A stretch of 7,886 nt of DNA from Flavobacterium sp. (GTDB lineage: Bacteria; Bacteroidota; Bacteroidia; Flavobacteriales; Flavobacteriaceae), in assembly GCA_003449615.1 (NCBI GenBank), contig DMHA01000387.1, positions 1 to 7,886 of the forward strand. Direction: 5' to 3'. Of this stretch, positions 1-6,477 are shown piece by piece. Both the position numbers and the translations under genes were made by a program. Under the pieces are notes generated by a model. That model searched no databases. It had not been told where the DNA came from and saw nothing but the letters and a program-made list of their open reading frames with translations. Each line of letters starts with the position of its first letter. Position 1 is the first letter of the stretch.

Positions 1-67
1 ACTTTTTAAAAGTTGTCAAATCTGATAAAAGTAATTTTAGAGTAAGCAAAAACACCAAAATAAACTC

Positions 68-579
68 ATGGATTTACAAAAAATAGAAACCAAAATACAA
101 GAAATTAGAGGACAAAAAATAATGTTGGATTTGACCTTGCACAAATGTATGAAATTGATACTAGATCTTTAAAACAAGCCGTTAGACGAAATATAGATAG
201 ATTTCCAACTGATTTTATGTTTGTTGTTAATGAAAATGAAATAAATAACATGGTATCAAAAAATGTGATACCCTCTAAAAGCAACTTTGGTGGAGTCTTT
301 CCTTTTGCTTTCACAGAGCAAGGTGTAGCCATGTTATCTAGTGTTTTGAAAAGTAAAAAAGCGGTTCAAATAAACATAGCCATTATGAGAGCCTTTGTGT
401 TTGTGAGGCAATATGCTTTGACACACAAAGATTTGACGGACAAATTAAAAGAGATAGAAACAAAATATGACCAACAATTCAATGATATTTATGAAGCCAT
501 AGGCTAGTTGATGAAGAAAGACCTAGCAGAAACAGAACACAACAAAAGAGAAAAGATAGGGTATAAAAAAACGAACTAA
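68..579 (+). pseudogene. ORF6N-domain protein, disrupted by frameshift and stop
   Basis: The reading starts at ATG 68 with an N-terminus typical of ORF6N-domain (KilA-N-related, phage-type DNA-binding) proteins, including the motif EIRGQKIMLD. It loses frame at about 131: one T appears missing in GATTTGAC, because adding a base restores D-F-D-L-A-Q-M-Y and joins the open frame that continues from 133. That second frame shows family motifs VRRNIDRFPTDFMF, FTEQGVAML and a coiled C-terminal segment (KLKEIETKYDQQFNDIYEA). It then meets TAG at 505-507. Beyond the stop the same frame carries the usual lysine-rich family tail (LMKKDLAETE...KIGYKK), ending in TAA at 577-579. Two independent lesions argue for a pseudogene. 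The 120-residue piece from ATG 145 could still be made, but would lack the first part of the domain. Related genes are common as stand-alone genes and in prophages; no other phage gene is seen here. Confidence 0.8.
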
Positions 580-717
580 AATAAGAAATTTTGACTATTT
601 TCAGCAAACGAAAAAAAAGCTTGATTTTTATTAGAATCTTTAAGGATAGAAATTGCTGCCTTTGAAAGTGAAAAAACAAAATAAAATAACGAAAACAAAT
701 GGCAAATAAAATTTGTC

Positions 718-725
718 TAAATTTG
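718..725 (+). promoter_or_regulatory. Candidate Bacteroidota -7 box upstream of purF
   Basis: TAAATTTG fits the Bacteroidota -7 consensus TAnnTTTG and lies 32 nt before the purF ATG, a plausible leader distance. No convincing -33 TTG is visible at the expected spacing, so the call rests on one half-site in AT-rich DNA. The rest of 580-757 holds no gene that I can support. Confidence 0.35.
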
Positions 726-757
726 AAAAATAAATACAACTCTCTAGCAAAATAAAT

Positions 758-2656
758 ATGAGCGACGCCATTAAACACGAATGTGGGATTGCCCTTTTAC
801 GACTAAAAAAACCCTTATCTTTCTACAAAGAAAAATACGGGTCGGCTTTTTATGGGATAAAAAAAATGTATCTCCTGATGGAAAAGCAACACAATCGGGG
901 ACAAGACGGAGCCGGTTTTGCCAGCATCAAACTCGATGTCGAACCCGGAGAAAGATATATCAGCCGAGTACGATCGAACGAATCACAGCCCATTCAAGAT
1001 GTTTTCGGCCAAATCAACAAAAGAATAAACGAGGAATTGGCTTCGAATCCTGAGTATCTGGACGATGTGGCTTGGCAAAAAAAGAATATTCCCTACCTGG
1101 GCGAATTATTTTTAGGACATGTTCGTTATGGTACTTTTGGCAAAAATAGTATCGAAAGTGTTCATCCTTTCTTGAGACAAAGCAATTGGATGCACCGAAA
1201 TCTTATTTTGGCTGGAAATTTCAATATGACCAATGTGAAAGAACTTTTTGAAAACCTAGTCGAATTAGGTCAACATCCCAAACAAATGGCGGATACGGTT
1301 ACTGTAATGGAAAAAATTGGTCATTTTCTCGACAAAGAAGTCATGCAATTGTATCAGGATTGCAAAGAAATGGGATTGTCAAAAAGAGAAGCATCGCCGG
1401 TTATTGCCGAAAGACTAGATATTGCCAAAATATTAGTCCGATCATCCAAAAATTTAGATGGTGGTTATGCCATGGTGGGTCTTTTGGGTCACGGAGATGC
1501 TTTTGTGTTTAGAGATCCTGCGGGCATTCGTCCTGCTTATTTCTATGAAGATGACGAAATTGTAGTGGTAGCATCTGAACGTCCTGTTATTCAAACCGTT
1601 TTTAATGTTCCTTTCGATAAAGTACAAGAAATAAATCCAGGTTCGGCTTTGATAATAAAGAAAAATGGACTGGTTAGCATGCAAGAAATTCTTACCCCAA
1701 CTGTTAAAAAAGCCTGTTCTTTTGAAAGAATTTATTTTTCGAGAGGAAGCGATGCCGAAATTTATCAAGAGAGAAAAAATTTAGGAAAATTAGTGCTTCC
1801 TGCAGTATTAGAAGCCATTGACAATGATACCGATAACACTGTTTTTTCTTATATTCCAAATACTGCCGAGACTTCTTTCTACGGAATGATTGAAGCAGCA
1901 CAGGATTTCTTGAATCAAAGAAAAAACAAATACATCCTTGACAACCGAAAAACTTTAACCAAAGAAAAATTAGAAGAAATTCTTTCGGTAAAAATCAGAA
2001 CCGAAAAAGTCGCCATCAAAGATGCAAAACTGCGAACTTTTATTACCGAAGACAGCAGCCGCGATGATTTAGTAGCCCATGTTTATGATGTTACTTATGG
2101 TATCATTAAACCAAAAGATAATTTGGTAATTATTGACGATAGCATTGTTCGGGGTACAACACTCAAAAAGAGTATCCTTAAAATGATGGATCGGTTGAAT
2201 CCAAAATGTATAGTTATTGTTTCATCAGCACCACAAATTAGGTATCCAGATTGTTACGGAATTGATATGGCAAATTTAGGTGGCTTAATTGCGTTTCAGG
2301 CTGCATTAGAACTGTTGAAAGAAAAGAACTTATACCACATTGTAGATGAGGTTTATGCCAAATGCAAACTGCAAGAAGATTTAAAAGATAAGGAAGTTGT
2401 CAATTTTGTAACCGAAATTTATGCTCCTTTTCATCAACAAGAAATTTCAGATAAAATAGCCCAACTTTTGAGTTTGCCAGAAATTAAAGCACAAGTAAAA
2501 ATTATTTTTCAAACCGTAAAAGATTTACATATTGCCTGCCCAAAGAATTTAGGCGATTGGTATTTTACTGGCGATTATCCAACTCCAGGGGGGAATCGTG
2601 TTGTAAATAAAGCATTTATGAATTTTTATGAAGGTAAAAACGCAAGAGCTTATTGA
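758..2656 (+). CDS. purF: Amidophosphoribosyltransferase, PurF type (632 aa)
   Basis: Predicted cytosolic enzyme that transfers glutamine-derived ammonia to PRPP to give 5-phosphoribosylamine, the first committed step of purine synthesis. The N-terminal Ntn glutaminase domain has its nucleophile at Cys9 (HECGIAL), so an eight-residue propeptide would need removal. RGQDGAG (47-53) and HVRYG (121-125) are family motifs. The C-terminal phosphoribosyltransferase domain has the PRPP-binding loop VIIDDSIVRGTT at 457-468 and PDCYGIDM further on. At 632 residues it is longer than the roughly 500-residue E. coli or Bacillus PurF; extra segments lie in the glutaminase half and after the PRPP domain, as I recall for Bacteroidota homologues. 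Position 155 is Phe (AGNFNMTN) where classical PurF has the oxyanion-hole Gly (HNGNLTN). It could be a PurF paralogue if the genome also has a short PurF. It stands alone on the + strand, convergent with the suf region. The start is ATG 758; no Shine-Dalgarno is evident. Confidence 0.88.
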   Translation: MSDAIKHECGIALLRLKKPLSFYKEKYGSAFYGIKKMYLLMEKQHNRGQDGAGFASIKLDVEPGERYISRVRSNESQPIQDVFGQINKRINEELASNPEYLDDVAWQKKNIPYLGELFLGHVRYGTFGKNSIESVHPFLRQSNWMHRNLILAGNFNMTNVKELFENLVELGQHPKQMADTVTVMEKIGHFLDKEVMQLYQDCKEMGLSKREASPVIAERLDIAKILVRSSKNLDGGYAMVGLLGHGDAFVFRDPAGIRPAYFYEDDEIVVVASERPVIQTVFNVPFDKVQEINPGSALIIKKNGLVSMQEILTPTVKKACSFERIYFSRGSDAEIYQERKNLGKLVLPAVLEAIDNDTDNTVFSYIPNTAETSFYGMIEAAQDFLNQRKNKYILDNRKTLTKEKLEEILSVKIRTEKVAIKDAKLRTFITEDSSRDDLVAHVYDVTYGIIKPKDNLVIIDDSIVRGTTLKKSILKMMDRLNPKCIVIVSSAPQIRYPDCYGIDMANLGGLIAFQAALELLKEKNLYHIVDEVYAKCKLQEDLKDKEVVNFVTEIYAPFHQQEISDKIAQLLSLPEIKAQVKIIFQTVKDLHIACPKNLGDWYFTGDYPTPGGNRVVNKAFMNFYEGKNARAY

Positions 2657-2705
2657 TAGATAATCATGGTGTTTTTGAGAAATGTTGTGGGGAATTTTCA
2701 GAATC

Positions 2706-2803
2706 TTAACCGCAAAGTCATAAAGTAAAAATCACAAAGGGCACAAAGTTGAGTAAATAAACTTTGTGCCCTTTGCGTAAATCTTAGTGAGTTTTGTGTT
2801 TAA
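2706..2803. repeat. Palindromic intergenic element downstream of purF
   Basis: The core is a 16-bp perfect inverted repeat (2735-2750 and 2760-2775, arms CAAAGGGCACAAAGTT and its complement) around a 9-nt loop. Weaker complementarity continues outwards to TTAAC at 2706 and GTTTAA near 2803, with repeated CGCAAAG/CACAAAG words on both arms. It sits 50 nt after the purF stop, at a convergent junction, so it could act as a bidirectional terminator, although no clean U-tract follows the stem. The vocabulary (TTAACCGCAAAG, CTTTGCG) resembles repeats I associate with intergenic regions of Flavobacterium genomes; that resemblance is from memory. Confidence 0.6.
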
Positions 2804-2806
2804 ACA

Positions 2807-2916
2807 CTACAAATCAAATCCCAATTTCACGCCTAATTTATCGGCGATAATTTTGGTAATTCGTTGTTTCAATTCTGGGATTTTGATGTTTTCGATAACG
2901 GCAATCAAGAAGACAT
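2807..2916 (-). pseudogene. Stranded 3' fragment of a second sufD copy
   Basis: This stretch aligns without gaps to 3759-3868, the 3' end of the intact sufD, with 102 of 110 bases identical. Read on the minus strand it encodes AVIENIKIPELKQ...KLGFDL and the same TAG stop, identical to SufD residues 407-437. All five differences in those 31 codons (Gly, Val, Thr, Ile and Ala codons) are synonymous. Upstream of that, at 2903-2916, three differences all change the amino acid and homology then dissolves. The fragment has no start and cannot be a functional gene. The synonymous pattern indicates that it derives from a sufD that was under selection when it diverged, such as a native or related-strain allele, and not from neutral decay of a local copy. 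Confidence 0.88.
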
Positions 2917-2955
2917 TCTTCTATGATTTTTAGAACTCTAAATTGAAATTCAATT

Positions 2956-3552
2956 TTATTCTTTAAAAACATCCTCAACATTAAAATTCAATTCTGGAAA
3001 TAACGGACTATGTACTAAACCATCCTCAACAATTGGTTTTAGTCCGATATATTTGTTATTTTGAAGGGTATAAATTAATATTGATTTTTGGAAAGGTTCT
3101 ACAATCCAATATTCTTTTACGCCGTTTTCTTCGTACAAATCAAACTTGATGTTCATTTCCTTTTTTGAATTTCCAACCGAAAGTATTTCAATAATTAAAT
3201 CGGGAGCACCAAGACAGCCTCTGTCGTCTAACTTTCCCTTGTCGCAAATCACGCAAATATCAGGCTGAAAAACTGTAGTGATTTCTTTGTCGGAAGTGCT
3301 TTTTTTGTAATTGATTAATCGCACATCAAAAGGGGCAACGTAAACACTACAAGGAGTTTTGTTGAAAAAATTCCCAACAACTAAGGATAGCTGAAAAGAA
3401 ACTTCCTGATGTTTTCTACTTGGTGCAGGACTCATCTTGAAAATTTTTCCTTTCAAAATCTCTAATCTTTCTTGAAAATCCCAAGTAAGATAATCTGCAT
3501 AAGTGTAGGATTTTGTGAGGTCTAAAGTGTTGATGTCTGTTATTGTAGCCAT
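2956..3552 (-). CDS. Uma2-family (DUF820) PD-(D/E)XK nuclease-like protein
   Basis: A 198-residue protein of the Uma2 family, abundant in cyanobacteria and scattered in Bacteroidota, predicted to be a restriction-endonuclease-fold nuclease of unknown biological role. Family landmarks in order are a Tyr-rich N-terminus (YTYADYLTW), Glu31 and Gly35 in RLEILKGKIFKM, the turn SPAPSRKHQ (41-49), QPD at 96-98, the catalytic-type strand PDLIIEILS (117-125, Glu122), then KFDLYEENGVKEYWIVEP (136-153). The acidic residues expected for a PD-(D/E)XK site (Glu31, Asp98, Glu122) are present, so it looks intact. The usual SPS after the catalytic strand reads SVG. It lies between a stranded sufD fragment and the palindrome that follows intact sufD, in the suf orientation but outside the tightly packed operon. 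Length is normal for the family. No substrate or partner can be inferred. Confidence 0.85.
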   Translation of the reverse strand: MATITDINTLDLTKSYTYADYLTWDFQERLEILKGKIFKMSPAPSRKHQEVSFQLSLVVGNFFNKTPCSVYVAPFDVRLINYKKSTSDKEITTVFQPDICVICDKGKLDDRGCLGAPDLIIEILSVGNSKKEMNIKFDLYEENGVKEYWIVEPFQKSILIYTLQNNKYIGLKPIVEDGLVHSPLFPELNFNVEDVFKE

Positions 3553-3572
3553 AATTTCAGGATATTAATATT

Positions 3573-3580
3573 CAAAGATA
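3573..3580 (-). promoter_or_regulatory. Candidate -7 box for the Uma2 gene
   Basis: On the minus strand this reads TATCTTTG, matching TAnnTTTG, and ends 20 nt before the ATG at 3552. That would give a short leader. No TTG at proper -33 spacing was found (the nearest is only 11 nt upstream), so support is partial. It suggests that the gene is expressed separately from the suf genes. Confidence 0.4.
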
Positions 3581-3610
3581 CTAATTTTTTCCAATGTTGG
3601 ATTTTTTTGC

Positions 3611-3744
3611 CCCTGATAGCAATGGAAAGCCTTTTGTAGCAATACTGCAATTTTTCTAAACAAAAAAGAGCGACCAACGGAAGCTCCTTTTTTGTTTTTA
3701 GAAAAATGCAGTAGTGCCAAAAAGCTTGTAATGGATAGCAGGAT
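3611..3744. repeat. Long imperfect palindrome downstream of sufD
   Basis: Left arm 3611-3671 and right arm 3683-3744 are imperfect reverse complements around an 11-nt loop (GACCAACGGAA). The inner part is strongest: CTGCAATTTTTC...AAAAAAGAGC pairs with GCTCCTTTTTTG...GAAAAATGCAG with few bulges. Pairing continues outwards through GTAGCAATACTGC/GCAGTAGTGCC and ends at CCTGATAGCAAT/ATGGATAGCAGG. It begins 15 nt beyond the sufD stop and reaches to 58 nt upstream of the Uma2 start. On the minus strand the inner stem followed by T residues (GCTCTTTTTTG) could terminate the suf transcript. The conserved-looking outer ends suggest a mobile palindromic intergenic repeat of the kind scattered in Flavobacterium genomes; that family link is from memory. 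Confidence 0.7.
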
Positions 3745-3758
3745 TAGGCACTGAAAAT

Positions 3759-5072
3759 CTACAAATCAAATCCCAATTTTACCCCTAATTTATCGGCGAT
3801 AATTTTAGTAATTCGTTGTTTCAATTCTGGAATTTTGATGTTTTCGATAACAGCATTCGAGAAGGCATACATCAATAATGCTTTGGCTTCTTTTTTGGGA
3901 ATGCCTCGTTGCTGCATATAAAATAGCGCAGTTTCGTCGAGCTGACCTACCGTGCAACCGTGGGAACATTTGACATCATCGGCAAAAATCTCTAGTTGCG
4001 GTTTGGCATTGATGGTTGATTTATTGCCCAACAAAATGTTGTTGCTTTTCTGGAAGGCATTGGTTTTTTGGGCTTCTTTTTCTACATAGACTTTTCCGTT
4101 GAAAACCCCAATGGAATTGTCTGAAAAAATCCCTTTATAATCTTGGAAGCTTTCGCAATTGGGAGCAGCGTGATGCACCAAAGTATAATGATCTACGTGT
4201 TGTTTTTCGCCAATAATCGTGATTCCGTTGAGTGTGCTGGTCAATCTTTCGCCAAAATGATAGAAATTCAAGTTGTTTCTGGTCAAATTTCCACCAAAAG
4301 AGAAGGTTTGAACCGAAACGTGGCTTTCTTGTTTTTGGGATACATAAGTATTATCAATTAAATTGGCTTCGTGATTGTCATTTTGGATTTTATAGTAATC
4401 GACAATAGCTCTTTTTTGAGCAAAAATCTCGGTAACCGAATTGGTCAAAATGGGGTTATCGTTCAGACTTTGATGTCTTTCTATGATTTGAACGTGTGAA
4501 TTTTCGCCAACAATTACCAAATTTCGAGGCTGTACCATAAGAGCCGCTTCTGTGCCTGTCGAGAAATACATAATCTCGATAGGTTTATTGACCACCTTGC
4601 TTTTTGGGATATTGATGTAGGCTCCTTCATTGGCGAAAGCCGTATTCAAAGAGGTTAAACTCTCGTCTTTACTGGCAATTTGGTTGAAATAAGTATCGAT
4701 TACCATCTTGTATTTGGGCTTGTTCAATGCTGATGACATCAAGCAAACATCGATTCCATCGTGGGTTGTCGAGGACAAATTAGAACTAAATATCCCATCG
4801 ACAAACACTACTTTATAGGTGTCGATTTCGTGAATGAAATATTTTTTTACCTCTTTAAATCCAACTAAACTATCTTTTTTTGGAAAAACGGTAAAGTCAT
4901 TTTTCAAGATGGCATTTAAGGAAGTATATTTCCAAGCTTCCTCTTTTTTGCTAGGAAATCCTTTGTTTTCAAAGTTTTTTATTGCCTCAGTTCGCACATC
5001 GTGTAGTTCGGAATGAACATCGACTTGCTCTTCGAAAGCCATAAAGGAGGATAGTAATTTTTCTTTTAACAT
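3759..5072 (-). CDS. sufD: Fe-S cluster assembly protein SufD
   Basis: A 437-residue SufD, the beta-helix partner of SufB in the SufBC2D scaffold that builds Fe-S clusters in the cytosol. The N-terminal helical part contains the family motif GFPSKKEEAWKYTSL, the middle is a repetitive beta-helix, and the C-terminal SufB/SufD core has KCSHGCTVGQLDE (His371, equivalent by motif to E. coli SufD His360 at the cluster-building interface) and YMQQRGIPKKEAKALL. The chosen ATG at 5072 gives MLKEKLLSSFMAFEE; flavobacterial SufD as I recall begins M-D/E-LKEKL, so the upstream gene may have joined exactly at the start. The vapC-like stop lies only 5 nt upstream, so translation is probably coupled or the mRNA shared. 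Length is normal and the frame intact. A degenerate second copy of its 3' end lies about 0.95 kb downstream. Confidence 0.95.
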   Translation of the reverse strand: MLKEKLLSSFMAFEEQVDVHSELHDVRTEAIKNFENKGFPSKKEEAWKYTSLNAILKNDFTVFPKKDSLVGFKEVKKYFIHEIDTYKVVFVDGIFSSNLSSTTHDGIDVCLMSSALNKPKYKMVIDTYFNQIASKDESLTSLNTAFANEGAYINIPKSKVVNKPIEIMYFSTGTEAALMVQPRNLVIVGENSHVQIIERHQSLNDNPILTNSVTEIFAQKRAIVDYYKIQNDNHEANLIDNTYVSQKQESHVSVQTFSFGGNLTRNNLNFYHFGERLTSTLNGITIIGEKQHVDHYTLVHHAAPNCESFQDYKGIFSDNSIGVFNGKVYVEKEAQKTNAFQKSNNILLGNKSTINAKPQLEIFADDVKCSHGCTVGQLDETALFYMQQRGIPKKEAKALLMYAFSNAVIENIKIPELKQRITKIIADKLGVKLGFDL

Positions 5073-5077
5073 TTTTG

Positions 5078-5467
5078 TTATAATTCTTTATATTTCAGCA
5101 AATTAATATTTGCAAAATGTTTGTCGTTCGTAATTAAAGTGAAGTTATGTTGCATTGCTGTTGCCGCTATCCAAATATCATTTTCGGGAATTGGTGTTCC
5201 TTTTTTTCTTAAATCGGCTCTAATTTTTCCGTAAATTTTGGCTGTTTCATAATCAATTCCAACAATGTTCACTTTAGATAGTAGTTCTTCTACTTGTGAC
5301 AAATGTTTTTTTATTTGTATTGAATTTTCAGCACCAAAAATCAACTCACCAATTACAATTACCGAAATTGAAACGACTTCATTCTCCATTAATTGAGAAA
5401 GTAAATTATTTTTCCCTCTCAAATAATCAATGATCACATTGGCATCTATAATAAATTTACCATTCAT
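5078..5467 (-). CDS. VapC-like PIN-domain toxin
   Basis: A 129-residue type II toxin with the PIN ribonuclease fold. The metal-binding acidic residues are all present: Asp8 (FIIDANVIIDYL), Glu41 (VIGELIFGA), Asp97 (PENDIWIAATA) and Asp115 (LITNDKHF). VapC proteins typically cleave tRNA or rRNA and arrest translation; the target here is unknown. It overlaps the upstream antitoxin by 11 nt (ATG at 5465-5467, antitoxin stop ending at 5457), the usual coupling for such modules. Downstream, its TAA is 5 nt from the sufD start, so the toxin message probably runs into sufD. It appears intact. Confidence 0.93.
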   Translation of the reverse strand: MNGKFIIDANVIIDYLRGKNNLLSQLMENEVVSISVIVIGELIFGAENSIQIKKHLSQVEELLSKVNIVGIDYETAKIYGKIRADLRKKGTPIPENDIWIAATAMQHNFTLITNDKHFANINLLKYKEL

Positions 5468-5687
5468 TGAGGTCTATTTTTCTGCATTCTGAAATGCTCT
5501 TTTTCCATTCTTCAGCCTCTTCATCAGAAAGTATTCCTGCAAATTTCATAATTGAATTTTCTTCTTTTGGAGCTGATTTCAATTTCTTTTTTTCTTTCAA
5601 TATCAAAAAATCAACAAAGTCATTTACCTCGTTTTTTAAATGGTCGGGCAATAATTCTATTTTGTTATATGTAAGTGTATTGGTCAT
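5457..5687 (-). CDS. DUF2281-like antitoxin of the vapC module
   Basis: A 76-residue protein whose N-terminal half (YNKIELLPDHLKNEVNDFVD, then FLILKEKKK) matches the DUF2281 pattern of Bacteroidota and cyanobacterial antitoxins. The acidic, tryptophan-containing C-terminus (FAGILSDEEAEEWKKS...DLNEW) is the type that docks into a PIN toxin. Its position before and overlapping a VapC-like gene supports the role; the family link is from memory. It lies 42 nt after the sufC stop, with a TAnnTTTG box in that gap, so it may have its own promoter that also drives vapC and sufD. Confidence 0.85.
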   Translation of the reverse strand: MTNTLTYNKIELLPDHLKNEVNDFVDFLILKEKKKLKSAPKEENSIMKFAGILSDEEAEEWKKSISECRKIDLNEW

Positions 5688-5708
5688 TTTACTACATTTT
5701 TATTATTA

Positions 5709-5716
5709 CAAATATA
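5709..5716 (-). promoter_or_regulatory. Candidate -7 box between sufC and the vapBC-like module
   Basis: The minus strand reads TATATTTG, a full match to TAnnTTTG, 21 nt before the antitoxin ATG and just after the sufC stop. No clear -33 TTG is seen at 17-23 nt. If real, it would make vapBC-sufD a secondary transcription unit, presumably autoregulated by the antitoxin-toxin complex. Confidence 0.4.
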
Positions 5717-5729
5717 TTAAAAATTAAAA

Positions 5730-6476
5730 CTAATTTTCTGCTTTAATCCAATCGTATCCTTTTTCTTCGAGTTCTAAAGCCAATGATGCATCGCCAGTTT
5801 TTACAATTTTTCCGTTGTAAAGAACGTGAACAAAATCAGGAACGATATAGTCCAAAAGTCTTTGATAATGGGTAATTACGATGATGGCGTTTTTATCGCT
5901 CTTCAATTTGTTTACGCCATTGGCCACAATTCTCAAGGCGTCAATATCCAATCCCGAATCGGTTTCGTCAAGAATGGCGAGTTTGGGTTCGAGCATCGCC
6001 ATTTGGAAAATCTCGTTCCGTTTTTTCTCTCCACCAGAAAATCCTTCATTCAGAGAACGGGACAAAAATTTGCGGTCAATTTCCAGTAATTCCGATTTTT
6101 CTCTAATGAATTTCAGCATTTCGTTGGCTGGCATTTCTTCGAGTTTGTTGGCTTTGCGCGTTTCGTTGATGGCGGTTCTCATAAAGTTGGTTACCGAAAC
6201 TCCGGGAATTTCAACAGGATATTGAAACGAAAGGAAAACACCTTTGTGCGCTCTTTCCTCTGGAGCCAATTCCGAAATATCTTCACCTTCTAAAAGGATT
6301 TCCCCTTCGGTTACTTCGTAGTTTTCGTTTCCGGCAACGATAGAAGCAAGTGTACTTTTTCCGGCACCGTTTGGCCCCATAATGGCGTGAATTTCTCCAG
6401 CTTTCACTTCAAGGTTGATTCCTTTTAAGATTTCTTTGTCGCCAATAGAGGCGTGAAGGTTTTTTATTGATAACAT
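5730..6476 (-). CDS. sufC: Fe-S cluster assembly ATPase SufC
   Basis: A 248-residue ABC-type ATPase that powers conformational change of the SufBCD scaffold; it is soluble, not a transporter. Walker A GPNGAGKST lies at 34-42, the Q-loop Gln85 in FLSFQYP, the signature FSGGE at 146-150 with the SufC-typical KKRNE after it, Walker B LAILDE at 166-171 followed by TDSGLD, and the H-loop His203 in ITHYQR. Length and all motifs are normal. The start ATG is separated from the stop of the upstream mazF-like gene by a single base (TAGaATG), so its ribosome-loading region lies inside that toxin gene and translation is likely coupled. In typical Bacteroidota operons as I know them, sufC directly follows sufB; here two toxin-antitoxin modules intervene. 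Confidence 0.97.
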   Translation of the reverse strand: MLSIKNLHASIGDKEILKGINLEVKAGEIHAIMGPNGAGKSTLASIVAGNENYEVTEGEILLEGEDISELAPEERAHKGVFLSFQYPVEIPGVSVTNFMRTAINETRKANKLEEMPANEMLKFIREKSELLEIDRKFLSRSLNEGFSGGEKKRNEIFQMAMLEPKLAILDETDSGLDIDALRIVANGVNKLKSDKNAIIVITHYQRLLDYIVPDFVHVLYNGKIVKTGDASLALELEEKGYDWIKAEN

Positions 6477-6477
6477 T

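Noticed and set aside
125..145. Programmed frameshift in the ORF6N gene
   Set aside because: There is no slippery heptamer at the site, the family is not known to me for frameshifting, and a separate in-frame stop further on indicates decay.
479..778. Possible 99-residue hydrophobic protein on the minus strand
   Set aside because: It is Phe/Leu-rich because it is the complement of A-rich DNA, crosses the ORF6N tail and the purF start, and has no recognisable pattern.
1454..1901. Minus-strand open frames inside purF
   Set aside because: They lie wholly within a strongly supported gene and show no protein-like motifs.
2940..2956. Short perfect palindrome AAATTGAAATTCAATTT after the Uma2 gene
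   Set aside because: It has 8-bp AT-only arms around one base; too weak and too likely by chance to call a terminator or operator.
4143..4361. Plus-strand open frame inside sufD
   Set aside because: It is a shadow of the sufD coding sequence with no family resemblance.
5467..5727. Plus-strand open frame opposite the vapBC antitoxin
   Set aside because: Its Ser/Phe-rich composition is the complement of a Lys/Glu-rich antitoxin gene; the antitoxin is supported by motif and overlap with the toxin.
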